NCBI GenBank assembly: GCA_025056735.1
Contig: JANWVR010000053.1
Span: 1-47,320, forward strand
DNA from: Saprospiraceae bacterium
GTDB taxonomy: Bacteria > Bacteroidota > Bacteroidia > Chitinophagales > Saprospiraceae
Length of the DNA: 47,320 nt
Direction of reading: 5' to 3'
Shown here: in pieces, positions 8,696 through 16,994 of the stretch
Position numbering within the stretch: the stretch's first letter is position 1
Layout of the letters: every line of letters starts with the position of its first letter
Notes under the pieces: model-generated
What the model was told of the DNA's origin: nothing
The model's input: only the letters and a program-made list of their open reading frames with translations
The model's database searches: none
Translations under genes and position numbers: made by a program

Positions 8696-10249
8696 ATGCG
8701 TCCACAAATCAACGTTGTCTGGTTCAAGCGCGACCTTCGGCTGAGCGACCACGAGCCGCTGCAACAGGCCATTGCGGCCGGGCTGCCGGTGCTGCTGTTC
8801 TACTGCTTTGAGCCGTCGTGGATGCGCGCGCCCGACAGCGATGAACGGCATTGGCGCTTTGTGCGCGAGAGTCTGGACGAGATGCAACGCTGGCTGGCGC
8901 CGCGCGGCATTCCGCTGTACGTCTTTTGCGCCGAAGTGCTCGACGTGCTCGACGCGCTGCGCGCTGTGGTAGAAATCAAAGCCATTTTTTCGCACGAAGA
9001 GACGGGCAACCGCATCACCTTCGACCGAGACCGCGCGGTAGCGGCCTTTTGCCTCCAGCACGGCATCGCTTGGCACGAGACGCCCACTGGCGGCGTCACG
9101 CGCCGGCTGTACCACCGCAACGGCTGGGAAAAAACGTGGGTAGAGCGCATGAGCCGCCCTTTAGCCACACCGGATTGGCAGCATTTCAAGCCCTTTCACC
9201 TGCCCACCGAATGGTTAGCCGCTTTTCCTCAAGGCGAGCTCTCACAAGGCATACGCACATCGAGCAGTATTTTTCAGCCCGGCGGCGAGGCGCCAGCCCG
9301 GCGCTATTTAGACAGTTTTCTCTACGAACGCGGGCGACAGTACTTCCGCAACATCTCCAAGCCTGAAGCCGCGCGGCGCAGCTGCAGCCGTATTTCGCCC
9401 TACCTCACATGGGGCAACCTCAGCATGCGTCAGGTATGGCAGGCTACGCGCGCGGCGACCGAACGCACAGGCGACCGCTACAACCTTGGCGCCTTCACCA
9501 GCCGCCTGTTCTGGCACTGCCATTTTATCCAGAAGTTTGAGACCGAATGCCGGATGGAATTTGAAAATCTCAATCGCGGTTTCAACGCCCTCCGCACCGA
9601 AGTAAACGAGGACTGGGTCGCCGCCTGGCGCGAAGGCCGCACGGGCGTGCCTTTGGTGGACGCCTGTATGCGCTGCGTAGCGGCTACGGGCTATCTCAAC
9701 TTCCGCATGCGCTCTATGTTGGTGTCGTTTCTGACGCATCACCTGTGGCAGCCCTGGCAGGCGGGCGTGCACCACCTAGCACGCCAATTCCTCGACTACG
9801 AGCCTGGCATTCATTATTCGCAATTCCAGATGCAAGCCGGTACCATGGGCGTCAACACCGTGCGCATTTACAACCCTGTGAAGCAGGCTGCCGAGCACGA
9901 CCCGGAAAGCCTTTTCATCAAAAAATGGGTACCTGAACTGGCTACCCTACCTGCGCCTTTTGCGCGTGAGCCGTGGCGAATGACGCCTTTAGAAGCCAAT
10001 TTCTACAACTTTCGCCTCGGGCATGACTATCCGCTGCCCTTAGTGGACATAGACAGGGCCGCTGCACATGCCCGCGACCGCCTGTGGGCACATAAGAAAG
10101 ACCCCAGCGTACGCGCTGAAAATCAGCGCATCCTGCGCGTACACACCAAACGCCGACACGCTGAAGAGACCACCGTCATGGGCGATACGGCCACTGTGGA
10201 GCGCTTGCTCGAGGAGGTAAATCAGAACCAAAACATCGCGACGGATTAA
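8696..10249 (+). CDS. Cryptochrome / deoxyribodipyrimidine photolyase family protein
   Basis: I start at the ATG of MRPQINVVWFKRDLRLSDHE (8696) because this is the conserved photolyase N-terminus; the 34 codons before it show no homology. The 517-aa protein has the alpha/beta antenna domain (1-130) and the helical FAD-binding domain (about 210-480), with GGEAPARRYLDSFLYERG, LRTEVNEDWVAAWREGRTG, PLVDACMRCVAATGYLNFRM and NTVRIYNPVKQAAEHDP. Family members repair UV lesions with blue light or act as light sensors. The stretch that in E. coli PhrB carries NNGGWQW reads HYSQFQMQAGTMGVN here, so the usual tryptophans are absent and CPD repair is not certain. It is transcribed away from the giant gene. 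Confidence 0.9.
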   Translation: MRPQINVVWFKRDLRLSDHEPLQQAIAAGLPVLLFYCFEPSWMRAPDSDERHWRFVRESLDEMQRWLAPRGIPLYVFCAEVLDVLDALRAVVEIKAIFSHEETGNRITFDRDRAVAAFCLQHGIAWHETPTGGVTRRLYHRNGWEKTWVERMSRPLATPDWQHFKPFHLPTEWLAAFPQGELSQGIRTSSSIFQPGGEAPARRYLDSFLYERGRQYFRNISKPEAARRSCSRISPYLTWGNLSMRQVWQATRAATERTGDRYNLGAFTSRLFWHCHFIQKFETECRMEFENLNRGFNALRTEVNEDWVAAWREGRTGVPLVDACMRCVAATGYLNFRMRSMLVSFLTHHLWQPWQAGVHHLARQFLDYEPGIHYSQFQMQAGTMGVNTVRIYNPVKQAAEHDPESLFIKKWVPELATLPAPFAREPWRMTPLEANFYNFRLGHDYPLPLVDIDRAAAHARDRLWAHKKDPSVRAENQRILRVHTKRRHAEETTVMGDTATVERLLEEVNQNQNIATD

Positions 10250-10305
10250 ACCGCCCCGGGCACACTACTGGCTCTTTAACAAAAAATAAAGGCGCTTTTT
10301 AGCGC

Positions 10306-10313
10306 TACCTTTG
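10306..10313 (+). promoter_or_regulatory. -7 element TACCTTTG upstream of rseP-hscB
   Basis: TACCTTTGCCGG lies about 125 bases before the rseP ATG, leaving a leader of about 120 nt. A small hairpin (GCGCT-TTT-AGCGC) sits immediately upstream of it. No -33 TTG is present. Confidence 0.45.
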
Positions 10314-10437
10314 CCGGCCATTTTGGGCGAAGCCGCAAAAGCCCTGAGCGAAACCCAGATACATGTTTTCTGTTTCTATCCCACCCTTAACCGACTTCCT
10401 TCACTTGACGCCCTTGAGACTATTGTTTTTTTAAAAA

Positions 10438-11787
10438 ATGGACACGCTCACCAACATTGCCCAATTCCTTCTCAGCCTCTCGCTGCTTATTTTACTGCAC
10501 GAAATGGGCCACTTCTTACCGGCCCGTTGGTTCAAAACGCGCGTAGAAAAATTCTATCTCTTCTTTGACTTTGCGCCTTTTCATGCCCTTTGGAAGACGC
10601 GCAAGGGCGAGACGGAATACGGCATCGGCTGGCTTCCGCTGGGCGGCTACGTCAAAATAGCCGGCATGGTGGACGAAAGCATGGATACCGAGGTGCTTAA
10701 GCAGCCGCCGCAGCCCTGGGAGTTTCGTTCTAAGCCCGCCTGGCAGCGCCTCATCATCATGATTGGCGGCGTTACGGTCAACTTCTTGCTGGGCTTTGCC
10801 ATCTTCGCCGGCCTGCTTTTCTTCATCGGCAAGGCCTACATCCCGAATCATTCCCTGCAGCATGGCCTGGCTTTCGACCCTATTTTGCTGGAGCAGGGTT
10901 TCCAACAGGGCGATGTACTGCTTCAAGTGGGCAATAAACCCATAGAACAGGTAGACCCAGCGGCGTTTATTGAAGAAGTGGTGCTTAATAACGCTCGCGA
11001 GGTAACCGTACTGCGCCAGGGCCAGCGCATAACCTTTCGCCTGCCCGACGATGCTGCCGACCGGCTGGTCAAAGAAAAGGTGGCCAAAAGCCTGCTCATG
11101 AGCCCGCGCATACCCTTCTATGTGGCTGAGGTGGCTCCGGGCAAACCCGCTCAGGCTGCCGGTATCCAGCAGGGCGATCGAATTGTGGCTTTCAATGACC
11201 AGCCTACGCTGTTCTACGACGAATTCACGCCGCTGGCGCGCAACAACAAAGGCAAGCCCGCACGAATCACCGTCCTGCGCGGCAACGACACTCTCACCTT
11301 TTCGCTCACCCTCACGCCCGAAGGTCTCATTGGCGTGCGCCCGCGCGTCGAGGGCTTCTACGACGTCCAGCACAAGCCCTATTCCCTGCTCGCCGCCTTG
11401 CCCGAAGGCGTCCGCATGGGCGTGGACTTTTTGCGCAACCAGCTGAAAGCCTTCGGCAAAATGTTCCGCGGCGAACTCTCCGTCAAAGAAAACCTCGGCA
11501 GCATCATCAGCATTGGCAAAATGTACGGTGCTACCTGGGATTGGGAACGCTTCTGGACGCTCACGGCCTCGCTCAGCATCCTGTTGGCCTTTATGAACCT
11601 CCTGCCCATTCCCGCCTTAGATGGCGGCTACGTCGTCTTCCTGCTTTGGGAGGTCATCACCGGCCGCAAGGTCAGCGACCGCTTTATGGAAAAAGCCGTT
11701 ACCGTGGGCTTTTTCCTCCTGCTTGGCCTTATGGTGTATGCCTTTGGCTTAGACCTCTGGCGACACTTCTTCCAACGCTTCTTCTAA
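10438..11787 (+). CDS. rseP: RIP site-2 zinc metalloprotease RseP
   Basis: This 449-aa inner-membrane intramembrane protease is of the kind that cleaves anti-sigma factors and remnant signal peptides. The zinc motif HEMGH is at residues 21-25 in the first membrane segment. A second hydrophobic stretch follows IIMIGGVTVNFLLGFAIFAG. Two PDZ domains lie in the periplasmic loop (about 130-300; VAPGKPAQAAGIQQGDRIVA belongs to the second). The third zinc ligand is in LLPIPALDGGYV near residue 390, followed by a last membrane helix. Length is normal for RseP. It is followed after 4 bases by hscB, so the two are probably co-transcribed. An A/T-rich stretch rather than a Shine-Dalgarno precedes the ATG. 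Confidence 0.95.
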   Translation: MDTLTNIAQFLLSLSLLILLHEMGHFLPARWFKTRVEKFYLFFDFAPFHALWKTRKGETEYGIGWLPLGGYVKIAGMVDESMDTEVLKQPPQPWEFRSKPAWQRLIIMIGGVTVNFLLGFAIFAGLLFFIGKAYIPNHSLQHGLAFDPILLEQGFQQGDVLLQVGNKPIEQVDPAAFIEEVVLNNAREVTVLRQGQRITFRLPDDAADRLVKEKVAKSLLMSPRIPFYVAEVAPGKPAQAAGIQQGDRIVAFNDQPTLFYDEFTPLARNNKGKPARITVLRGNDTLTFSLTLTPEGLIGVRPRVEGFYDVQHKPYSLLAALPEGVRMGVDFLRNQLKAFGKMFRGELSVKENLGSIISIGKMYGATWDWERFWTLTASLSILLAFMNLLPIPALDGGYVVFLLWEVITGRKVSDRFMEKAVTVGFFLLLGLMVYAFGLDLWRHFFQRFF

Positions 11788-11791
11788 GACC

Positions 11792-12319
11792 ATGAACTAC
11801 TTCGAGTTCTTCGGCCTGCCGGTGGCATTCCGATTAGATGAAGCGCAGCTGCGCCGCCGTTTTTATCAAAACAGCAAAAAGTACCACCCCGACTTCCATA
11901 CCCTCGCCTCGCCCGAGGAGCAGGAGGAAATGCTGCGCCTCTCCACCCTGAACAACGAAGCGTTCCAGACCCTCGCCGACCCCGACCGCCGAATGCGCTA
12001 TGTGCTGGAAATCAAAGGCTTGCTCGAAGGCGAAGGCCAACAGCAGGTGCCACAGGAGTTTCTTTTAGAAATGATGGACATCAACGAGGCGCTCATGGAA
12101 TTGGAAATGGACTATGATGACCGGCGCTTCGAACAAACGGCGCAGGCCGTCGCAGAATGGGAACGCGCCCTTGACGAAGCCATCGCTCCCATCCTCGACC
12201 GTTACGCCGACGACAGCCCAGACAGCCGGGGAGACCTCCTCCAAGTACGAGACTATTTTTTGAAAAAAAGGTACCTTTTGCGCATTCGCGAAAAGCTTGC
12301 TACTTTTGCCGCCCGTTAG
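11792..12319 (+). CDS. hscB: Fe-S cluster assembly J-domain co-chaperone HscB
   Basis: This 175-aa protein has an N-terminal J domain (residues 1-75, beginning MNYFEFFGLPVAFRLDEAQL) with the HPD tripeptide at 32-34. A C-terminal helical bundle (about 85-170) contains LLEMMDINEAL, the HscB_C signature that binds the scaffold IscU. HscB delivers Fe-S-loaded scaffold to HscA. No hscA, iscU or fdx lies next to it here; it rides behind rseP with a 4-base gap. The 3' end carries the -33 box of the tRNA promoter that follows. Confidence 0.9.
   Translation: MNYFEFFGLPVAFRLDEAQLRRRFYQNSKKYHPDFHTLASPEEQEEMLRLSTLNNEAFQTLADPDRRMRYVLEIKGLLEGEGQQQVPQEFLLEMMDINEALMELEMDYDDRRFEQTAQAVAEWERALDEAIAPILDRYADDSPDSRGDLLQVRDYFLKKRYLLRIREKLATFAAR
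12277..12308 (+). promoter_or_regulatory. Complete -33/-7 promoter for tRNA-Leu, inside the end of hscB
   Basis: TTTG (12277-12280), 20 bases, then TACTTTTG (12301-12308) followed by CC match the Bacteroidota promoter with correct spacing. The predicted start is about 10-15 nt before the mature tRNA 5' end at 12329. Confidence 0.65.
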
Positions 12320-12328
12320 ATGCACAGC

Positions 12329-12411
12329 GCGGGAATGGCGGAATGGTAGACGCGCTGGTCTCAAACACCAGTGACTGCAAGGTCATGCGAGTTCGAGTCT
12401 CGCTTCCCGCA
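12329..12411 (+). tRNA. tRNA-Leu, anticodon CAA (reads UUG)
   Basis: The acceptor stem GCGGGAA pairs with TTCCCGC and is followed by the discriminator A at 12411. The anticodon stem CTGGT/ACCAG encloses loop CTCAAAC, giving anticodon CAA. A long class II variable arm (TGAC...GTCA) and the T-arm GCGAG-TTCGAGT-CTCGC complete an 83-nt tRNA-Leu. CCA is not encoded. Confidence 0.95.
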
Positions 12412-12419
12412 CTCTCATA

Positions 12420-12456
12420 CAGCATATCGCCTTCGATGCCGATATGCTGTTTTTTT
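12420..12456 (+). terminator. Rho-independent terminator of tRNA-Leu
   Basis: A 10-bp stem CAGCATATCG / CGATATGCTG with a 10-base loop is followed by seven T. It begins 9 bases after the tRNA and ends 27 bases before mnmD. Confidence 0.9.
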
Positions 12457-12482
12457 ATGTGCAGCGCTTCTGCCGGCATTTT

Positions 12483-13142
12483 ATGGCGCTCATCCTCACG
12501 CAAGACGGCTCTCATTCGGTCTACTCTGAACAGTATGGCGTTACCTACCACTCCCGGTATGGAGCGCTCACGGAGTCGCTGCACGTGTTCATTGGTGCAG
12601 GTCTGCGCTTCAAGGCGGCGGTAAAGACGGAGATTTCGGTGCTCGAAGTGGGCTTTGGCACGGGCCTCAACGCCTTTCTTTCCTGGTTGGAAGCTGAGCG
12701 CCGCAACCTGAATGTGCGTTACACGGCCTTAGAAAATCAGCCGTTGACGCCCGAAGAGGCCACCGTTTTCAATTACGCCGAATGCGCCGGAGCGCCCGAA
12801 CGCCAGGCCGACTTTCATCGCCTGCACACCTGCGCCTGGGAACGCACTGTGCGCCTGTCGGATCATTTTCACCTGCGCAAAAAGCGCATGCCGGTGCAGG
12901 CTTACCGAGCCGCTCAGGCTTTCGACGTCATCTACTTCGACGCTTTTGCTCCTCAGGCCCAGCCTGAGATGTGGACGGAAGCGGTCTTTCGCTCCATGTA
13001 CCGCGCCCTGCGGCCCGAGGGGCTGTTGGTAACGTATTGCGCCAAAGGCGATGTCAAGCGCACCCTGCGCGCCGTAGGCTTCGAGGTGGAGCGCCTGCAA
13101 GGGCCGCCCGGCAAACGCGAGATGACGCGGGCGTGGAAGTAA
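12483..13142 (+). CDS. mnmD: tRNA 5-methylaminomethyl-2-thiouridine methyltransferase MnmD (DUF752)
   Basis: The ATG at 12483 (MALILTQDGSHSVYSEQYG) is chosen because an ATG at 12444 falls within the tRNA terminator. The 219-aa protein contains the SAM-binding motif ISVLEVGFGTGLN (51-63) and the DUF752 catalytic signature FDVIYFDAFAPQAQPEMW. This matches the methyltransferase half of MnmC, which makes the last methylation of mnm5s2U at the wobble position. The FAD oxidase half is absent, as in stand-alone MnmD proteins. It lies directly behind tRNA-Leu; the tRNA terminator suggests separate transcription. Confidence 0.92.
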   Translation: MALILTQDGSHSVYSEQYGVTYHSRYGALTESLHVFIGAGLRFKAAVKTEISVLEVGFGTGLNAFLSWLEAERRNLNVRYTALENQPLTPEEATVFNYAECAGAPERQADFHRLHTCAWERTVRLSDHFHLRKKRMPVQAYRAAQAFDVIYFDAFAPQAQPEMWTEAVFRSMYRALRPEGLLVTYCAKGDVKRTLRAVGFEVERLQGPPGKREMTRAWK

Positions 13143-13227
13143 CGCTCTGGGCCCTTGGCAGCTGTAGCACAGGCGTATAAGACTCTGACAAAGAAATCGT
13201 TATCCCAAAACGCACGCCCGGAGTCTG

Positions 13228-13851
13228 TCAAGCACTCGTTTGCTGGTGCGCGCGAGCCACCAATGTCCGGTGAATGCGCCACACCTGCGGAATGAGCGCG
13301 TGTTGTCCGTCGTTGAGGATGACGAAGTCGGCCAGGGCGACCTTCTCTGCTTCGGGCGCCTGGTGTCGCAGGCGCGCGCGCACGACCTCCTCCGCGACGC
13401 CGTCGCGCTCCATGACGCGGCGGATGCGCACTTCCTCCGGCGCAGTTACGACGATGAGCGCATCTAAAAAGCGGTGGCTACCGCTCTCGACGAGCAAGGC
13501 GGCTTCCTTGAGCGTATAAGGGCAGCCCGATAGGGCCTGCTGCTCGTGCCAGGCACGGCTATGGCGCTCAACCGCCGGATGGACTACCGCATTCAGGGCC
13601 GCCAGCAGGTTCGCGTCAGCAAAGACGCGCCGGGCCACATAGGCGCGGTTGTAGGCGCCGTCGGCCTGATAAGCCTCTGGCCCCAGCAGCGCAATCACTC
13701 CGCGACGCACCTGAGGGTCGTTTTTAATGAGCCATTTCGCCCAGTAGTCCGCGTCATACACCGGAATGCCCAGTACGGAAAACAGCCGGCAAACCGTTGT
13801 CTTGCCACTGCCGATACCACCGGTGATGCCAACGCGAAGTGGGTGATCCAT
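13228..13851 (-). CDS. coaE: Dephospho-CoA kinase
   Basis: Starting at the ATG at 13851 (MDHPLRVGITGGIGSGKTTV) the protein is 207 aa, the usual CoaE size; the longer reading frame upstream adds 18 unconserved residues. The P-loop GITGGIGSGKTT is at residues 8-19, followed by VYDADYWAKWL and VVTAPEEVRIRRVMERDG, all typical of CoaE. The enzyme phosphorylates the ribose 3'-hydroxyl of dephospho-CoA, the last step of CoA synthesis. It is convergent with mnmD and lies 70 bases downstream of trmB on the same strand, so the two may share a transcript. Confidence 0.94.
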   Translation of the reverse strand: MDHPLRVGITGGIGSGKTTVCRLFSVLGIPVYDADYWAKWLIKNDPQVRRGVIALLGPEAYQADGAYNRAYVARRVFADANLLAALNAVVHPAVERHSRAWHEQQALSGCPYTLKEAALLVESGSHRFLDALIVVTAPEEVRIRRVMERDGVAEEVVRARLRHQAPEAEKVALADFVILNDGQHALIPQVWRIHRTLVARAHQQTSA

Positions 13852-13921
13852 GACGCAAAGAAATCTGGGTGAAAAGCAAGCGCTAAAGTCGGGCAAAACG
13901 AGCACACAGCCTCAGGGCTGT

Positions 13922-14614
13922 TTAGTGTATCTGAAAGCGCGCATATTTAATGGTTTTGCCTTCGGCTAAGTGCATCGTTTCGTAGCGTGTGCGGATGCCC
14001 AGTTCGGGCCAGGGCAGCGGATGGGCATAAATGTCGGTATCAGCGTAGAGCAACTGGCAGCGCGGGTCGTTGACCACCGTGTTTAAGGTGAAGCGAAAGA
14101 AATCCGCGTCGTCGTGCTTGAGGTGCACCAAGCCGCCTGGGCGCAGGATACGGCGGTATTTTTCTATAAAAAATGGCGAAGTCAGACGGCGGTTGGCCTT
14201 GCTGGGGCGCGGGAATGGGTCAGGGAACGTGATCCAGATTTCATCTACCTCGAAGGGGGCGAAAAAATATTCGATGACCTCAATGCGCGTGCGCAAGAAA
14301 GCGGCGTTGGTCAGGCCCGTTTCCAGCGCTGTTTTGGCCCCGCGCCAGATGCGGTTGCCCTTGATGTCCACGCCGATGAAGTTGCGATCGGCAAACTGCT
14401 GCGCTAACGCCACCGTGTACTCGCCGCCGCCGCAGGCCAACTCCAGCACAATCGGATGGTCGTTATGGAAATGCGCCTCGCGCCAGCGGCCCTTCAGGTC
14501 AACCGGTTGCATACCAACGCCCACTAACGCAGGATGCTGCACATCGTAGCATTCGTACACGTTAGGGAACGAAAGGACTTCGGCGAACTTCTGCAACTTG
14601 TTCTTTCGGCTCAT
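13922..14614 (-). CDS. trmB: tRNA (guanine-N7-)-methyltransferase TrmB
   Basis: From the ATG at 14614 (MSRKNKLQKFAEVLSFPNVY) the product is 230 aa. The SAM motif LELACGGGEYTVALAQ, VDIKGNRIWRGAKTAL and the TrmB hallmark EIWITFPDPFPRPSK are present, with the C-terminal TRYETMHLAEGKTI. The enzyme methylates G46 of the variable loop of tRNAs. The N-terminal FAEVLSFPNVYE form is the one usual in Bacteroidota. coaE follows on the same strand. Confidence 0.95.
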   Translation of the reverse strand: MSRKNKLQKFAEVLSFPNVYECYDVQHPALVGVGMQPVDLKGRWREAHFHNDHPIVLELACGGGEYTVALAQQFADRNFIGVDIKGNRIWRGAKTALETGLTNAAFLRTRIEVIEYFFAPFEVDEIWITFPDPFPRPSKANRRLTSPFFIEKYRRILRPGGLVHLKHDDADFFRFTLNTVVNDPRCQLLYADTDIYAHPLPWPELGIRTRYETMHLAEGKTIKYARFQIH

Positions 14615-14799
14615 AAAATGCGGTAGTCCATCTTGCCAAAGGCGGCGCAAGGTCCGGCAGTTTGCGCAACCCTACAAGAGCGCGAATGCAATCGCCCGAA
14701 GTTCAACCGGTTAACTACTCAGGGTTTTGCCTTTGAAATGACGAACGGTACGGTTGAAAAAAAAACTGTATAGGGCCACGCCAACACAGCGGTATGGCA

Positions 14800-14807
14800 T
14801 AATTTTG
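14800..14807 (+). promoter_or_regulatory. -7 element TAATTTTG upstream of the ArsR-type gene
   Basis: TAATTTTGGC matches TAnnTTTG and lies 64 bases before the ATG at 14872. The intervening leader is A/T-rich. No -33 TTG was found. Confidence 0.45.
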
Positions 14808-14871
14808 GCGGGACAATATTCTAAATAAAAAAACCATCTGGCTGCTTATTCAAAACATTTTACTACTTACT

Positions 14872-15207
14872 ATGAGAAAAACAAAAACCGAAAAGGTAGC
14901 CGTGCTGGTGCCTTATCTGAACGTCATGGACCTGGACAAGTCCCTCGCCCTTGTGCGTGCCATTCGGCATCCCATTAGGCAAAAGATGCTTCAGCAAATG
15001 CACGCTCAGGGAGAGGTAACGGTTACCGACCTGTACATCAAGATGCGGATGGAGCAGAGTTTGGCCAGCCAGCACTTAGCCCTATTGCGCCGGGCTGGCG
15101 TAGTCAAGACGCGCCGCGAGGGTAAGTTCATCTTTTACGCTGTCAATTACGAGCGCTTAGAGCACATTTCCGGGTTGTTCTCGCAGTTGGCAGCAACAGT
15201 GAACTGA
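14872..15207 (+). CDS. ArsR-type winged-helix transcriptional regulator
   Basis: This 111-aa protein has a single winged-helix domain. Residues 27-98 run from LVRAIRHPIRQKMLQQMHAQ through VTDLYIKMRMEQSLASQHLA (recognition helix) to RAGVVKTRREGKFIFYAVN (wing). This is the ArsR/SmtB fold. The usual metal-binding ELCVCDL motif is replaced by VTDLYIK and there are no cysteines, so a metal-sensing role of the ArsR type is unlikely; it may answer to a redox or protein signal. It stands alone, with its stop 43 bases from the convergent 576-aa gene. Targets are unknown. Confidence 0.85.
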   Translation: MRKTKTEKVAVLVPYLNVMDLDKSLALVRAIRHPIRQKMLQQMHAQGEVTVTDLYIKMRMEQSLASQHLALLRRAGVVKTRREGKFIFYAVNYERLEHISGLFSQLAATVN

Positions 15208-15249
15208 CAAGAGCACTCAGTGCACTACCCTATCGAGAAGCAGCGGGTC

Positions 15250-16980
15250 TTAGCGCGCCGTCCCCACGGGCATTCCCGGCAGGTTGAAGGGCAGGTTGAC
15301 GCCGAGGAAATAGAAGGGCTTATTCAGGCCGAAATTCCAGCACCATCCTGCGCTGGCGATGTCTCGGAAGAGCGTGGCGGCCAGGCCGGCGCCAAATTCG
15401 GGTATGCCGTCCAAAGAGAAGTCGGGTGAGGCCGTTACGATGCCCAGGCCAGGATCTAAGAAGCGGTTATAGAAGTGCGAGCGCCGGCTGCCGAATTTGA
15501 CCAGCAGCGCAGCCGAAGGCGTGAAGCGAAATTGCGCGGCGTCGGGCTGCTGAAGCGTGTACGGATTGGCCATCATCAGTCCCACGCGCGGCACAGCGCG
15601 CGGGCCGGCAATCACCATGACGGCTGTGCGTTCCTCGATGACGGTGTAACGCCGGCGCGCTGCAGTGTCGCTCTCGGGCACGAGCAAGGCCTGGATGAGC
15701 AGTTCGTCGCCCTCTTCGCGGCGGCCCGTGTAGGCTAAATCTAAGAGGCCTGCTTCGGGTATTTGAGCCAGGTCGAAGGCCAGTACTTCGGCGGCCAGTT
15801 CGTCGCTGGCGAGATAGACTTTGCGCAGGTACGTTTGCGGAAAGGCGCGGAGGAAACGGTCTATGCGCTCAATGTCGGTGCGCGTCTGTTCAGTGCATTG
15901 AAGCAGGTTGCGTACATGCACATTGGTCTGTGGCAGGGCCATCAGGTTGCGCAACGTGCTCTGGTAGAGACTGTCAGCATGAAAGCGCAGGGCGGCCCAG
16001 CGCGCCTTGACGTCGTAGGCGTCGGCGGTGGGCGAGAGCGTCGTCAGTTCGCCGCGCAACAGATCCAGCTGTTGGCGCACATCGTTCCAGCTGCGGTCGA
16101 GGATGGAGCGTACATCCAAAGGTATGGTCTCGCTGGCTAAGCGGAGTTCCGTTGGGAACTGCTCCAGACACGTCAGCGCGGGCAGCATCTGAAAGAGCTT
16201 GTCGCGGAAGTCTTGCAGCGCCTTATCGGTTCCCTGGTTAAGGGTGGCGGCGAGGTTCTTCAGGCTTTGCAGCTGCTGCAGTTGGTCGGGGCTGATCATG
16301 AGCGCCCAGTTTTCCACTTCGTAGAACTGCCCTTGCTCAAAAAGGTCGAAGTTTTCGATGTGTAGGCGCATGCCGCCGCTGCGGTCTTTGCGGAAGGCGC
16401 GGAGGCTGAAGCGGACGCGGGCGGATTTTTCTAAGGTCTGGAGTTCGCCGCGCAGGCTATCGAGCGACTCGTTGTATCGGCCCAGGATGTAGAGGAATCG
16501 GTCTTCGCGTTCGCGCAGCGACGGGTCGGCGCGCAGCCGGTCGGTGTATTCGCGGCTATACAGGTTGTAGCGGGCGCGCAGCAGGGTGTCGGCGCCAATA
16601 TCGCGCATGGTGGCGCGCAGCAGCGTCATCAGGGAGTCAGGCTGGCGCTCTGGCGTTTCGATGGCCCGGCGGATATACATCACCAAGCGCTCCTGCTCGC
16701 GCAAGATGCGCTCAATACGGCTGATTTTGTCGCGCAAATCGCGATCAATTTGCGCTTTGCCAGCCAGCTCCAGCGCTTTCGAGCGCACGGCCTCGGCATT
16801 GGGGACAATGCGCAGTTTGCTGTTAATGTCCACGATGGCCAGCCCGCTTTCGGGCACAGGGAGAATGCGCCCACTGTTACGGCTGATTTCCTCAATGGTA
16901 AGAATAGAGGCGCGCTGAGCCGAGGCGATGAAAGGAGCAGCCAGCAGCGCTATGGCAAGGAGAAAAGAGTATCGGCGCAT
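15250..16980 (-). CDS. Exported protein of unknown function (coiled-coil plus beta-rich C-terminus)
   Basis: I do not recognise this family. I start at the ATG at 16980 (MRRYSFLLAIALLAAPF), giving 576 aa with a clear signal peptide ending ASAQ; a TTG at 17001 would add seven residues. Residues about 80-350 are rich in charged helices with heptad-like spacing (RIERILREQERLVMYIRRAIE, QLQQLQSLKNLAATLNQ). The last 120 residues alternate hydrophobic and polar in short strands (LLVKFGSRRSHFYNRFLD, FEFGAGL-like segments, FYFLGVNLPFNLPG), reminiscent of outer-membrane beta strands. It begins 14 bases after the stop of the 290-aa gene, so the two probably form one transcript. Confidence 0.8.
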   Translation of the reverse strand: MRRYSFLLAIALLAAPFIASAQRASILTIEEISRNSGRILPVPESGLAIVDINSKLRIVPNAEAVRSKALELAGKAQIDRDLRDKISRIERILREQERLVMYIRRAIETPERQPDSLMTLLRATMRDIGADTLLRARYNLYSREYTDRLRADPSLREREDRFLYILGRYNESLDSLRGELQTLEKSARVRFSLRAFRKDRSGGMRLHIENFDLFEQGQFYEVENWALMISPDQLQQLQSLKNLAATLNQGTDKALQDFRDKLFQMLPALTCLEQFPTELRLASETIPLDVRSILDRSWNDVRQQLDLLRGELTTLSPTADAYDVKARWAALRFHADSLYQSTLRNLMALPQTNVHVRNLLQCTEQTRTDIERIDRFLRAFPQTYLRKVYLASDELAAEVLAFDLAQIPEAGLLDLAYTGRREEGDELLIQALLVPESDTAARRRYTVIEERTAVMVIAGPRAVPRVGLMMANPYTLQQPDAAQFRFTPSAALLVKFGSRRSHFYNRFLDPGLGIVTASPDFSLDGIPEFGAGLAATLFRDIASAGWCWNFGLNKPFYFLGVNLPFNLPGMPVGTAR

Positions 16981-16994
16981 GGGCAAAGGCAGGT

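Noticed and set aside
12329..12411. tRNA-Leu as an integration site
   Set aside because: No repeat of the tRNA 3' end was noticed downstream, and the neighbours are housekeeping genes.
14872..15207. Metal-sensing ArsR/SmtB repressor
   Set aside because: The fold fits, but the metal-binding cysteine motif is absent and no metal resistance gene is nearby, so only the general regulator call was kept.
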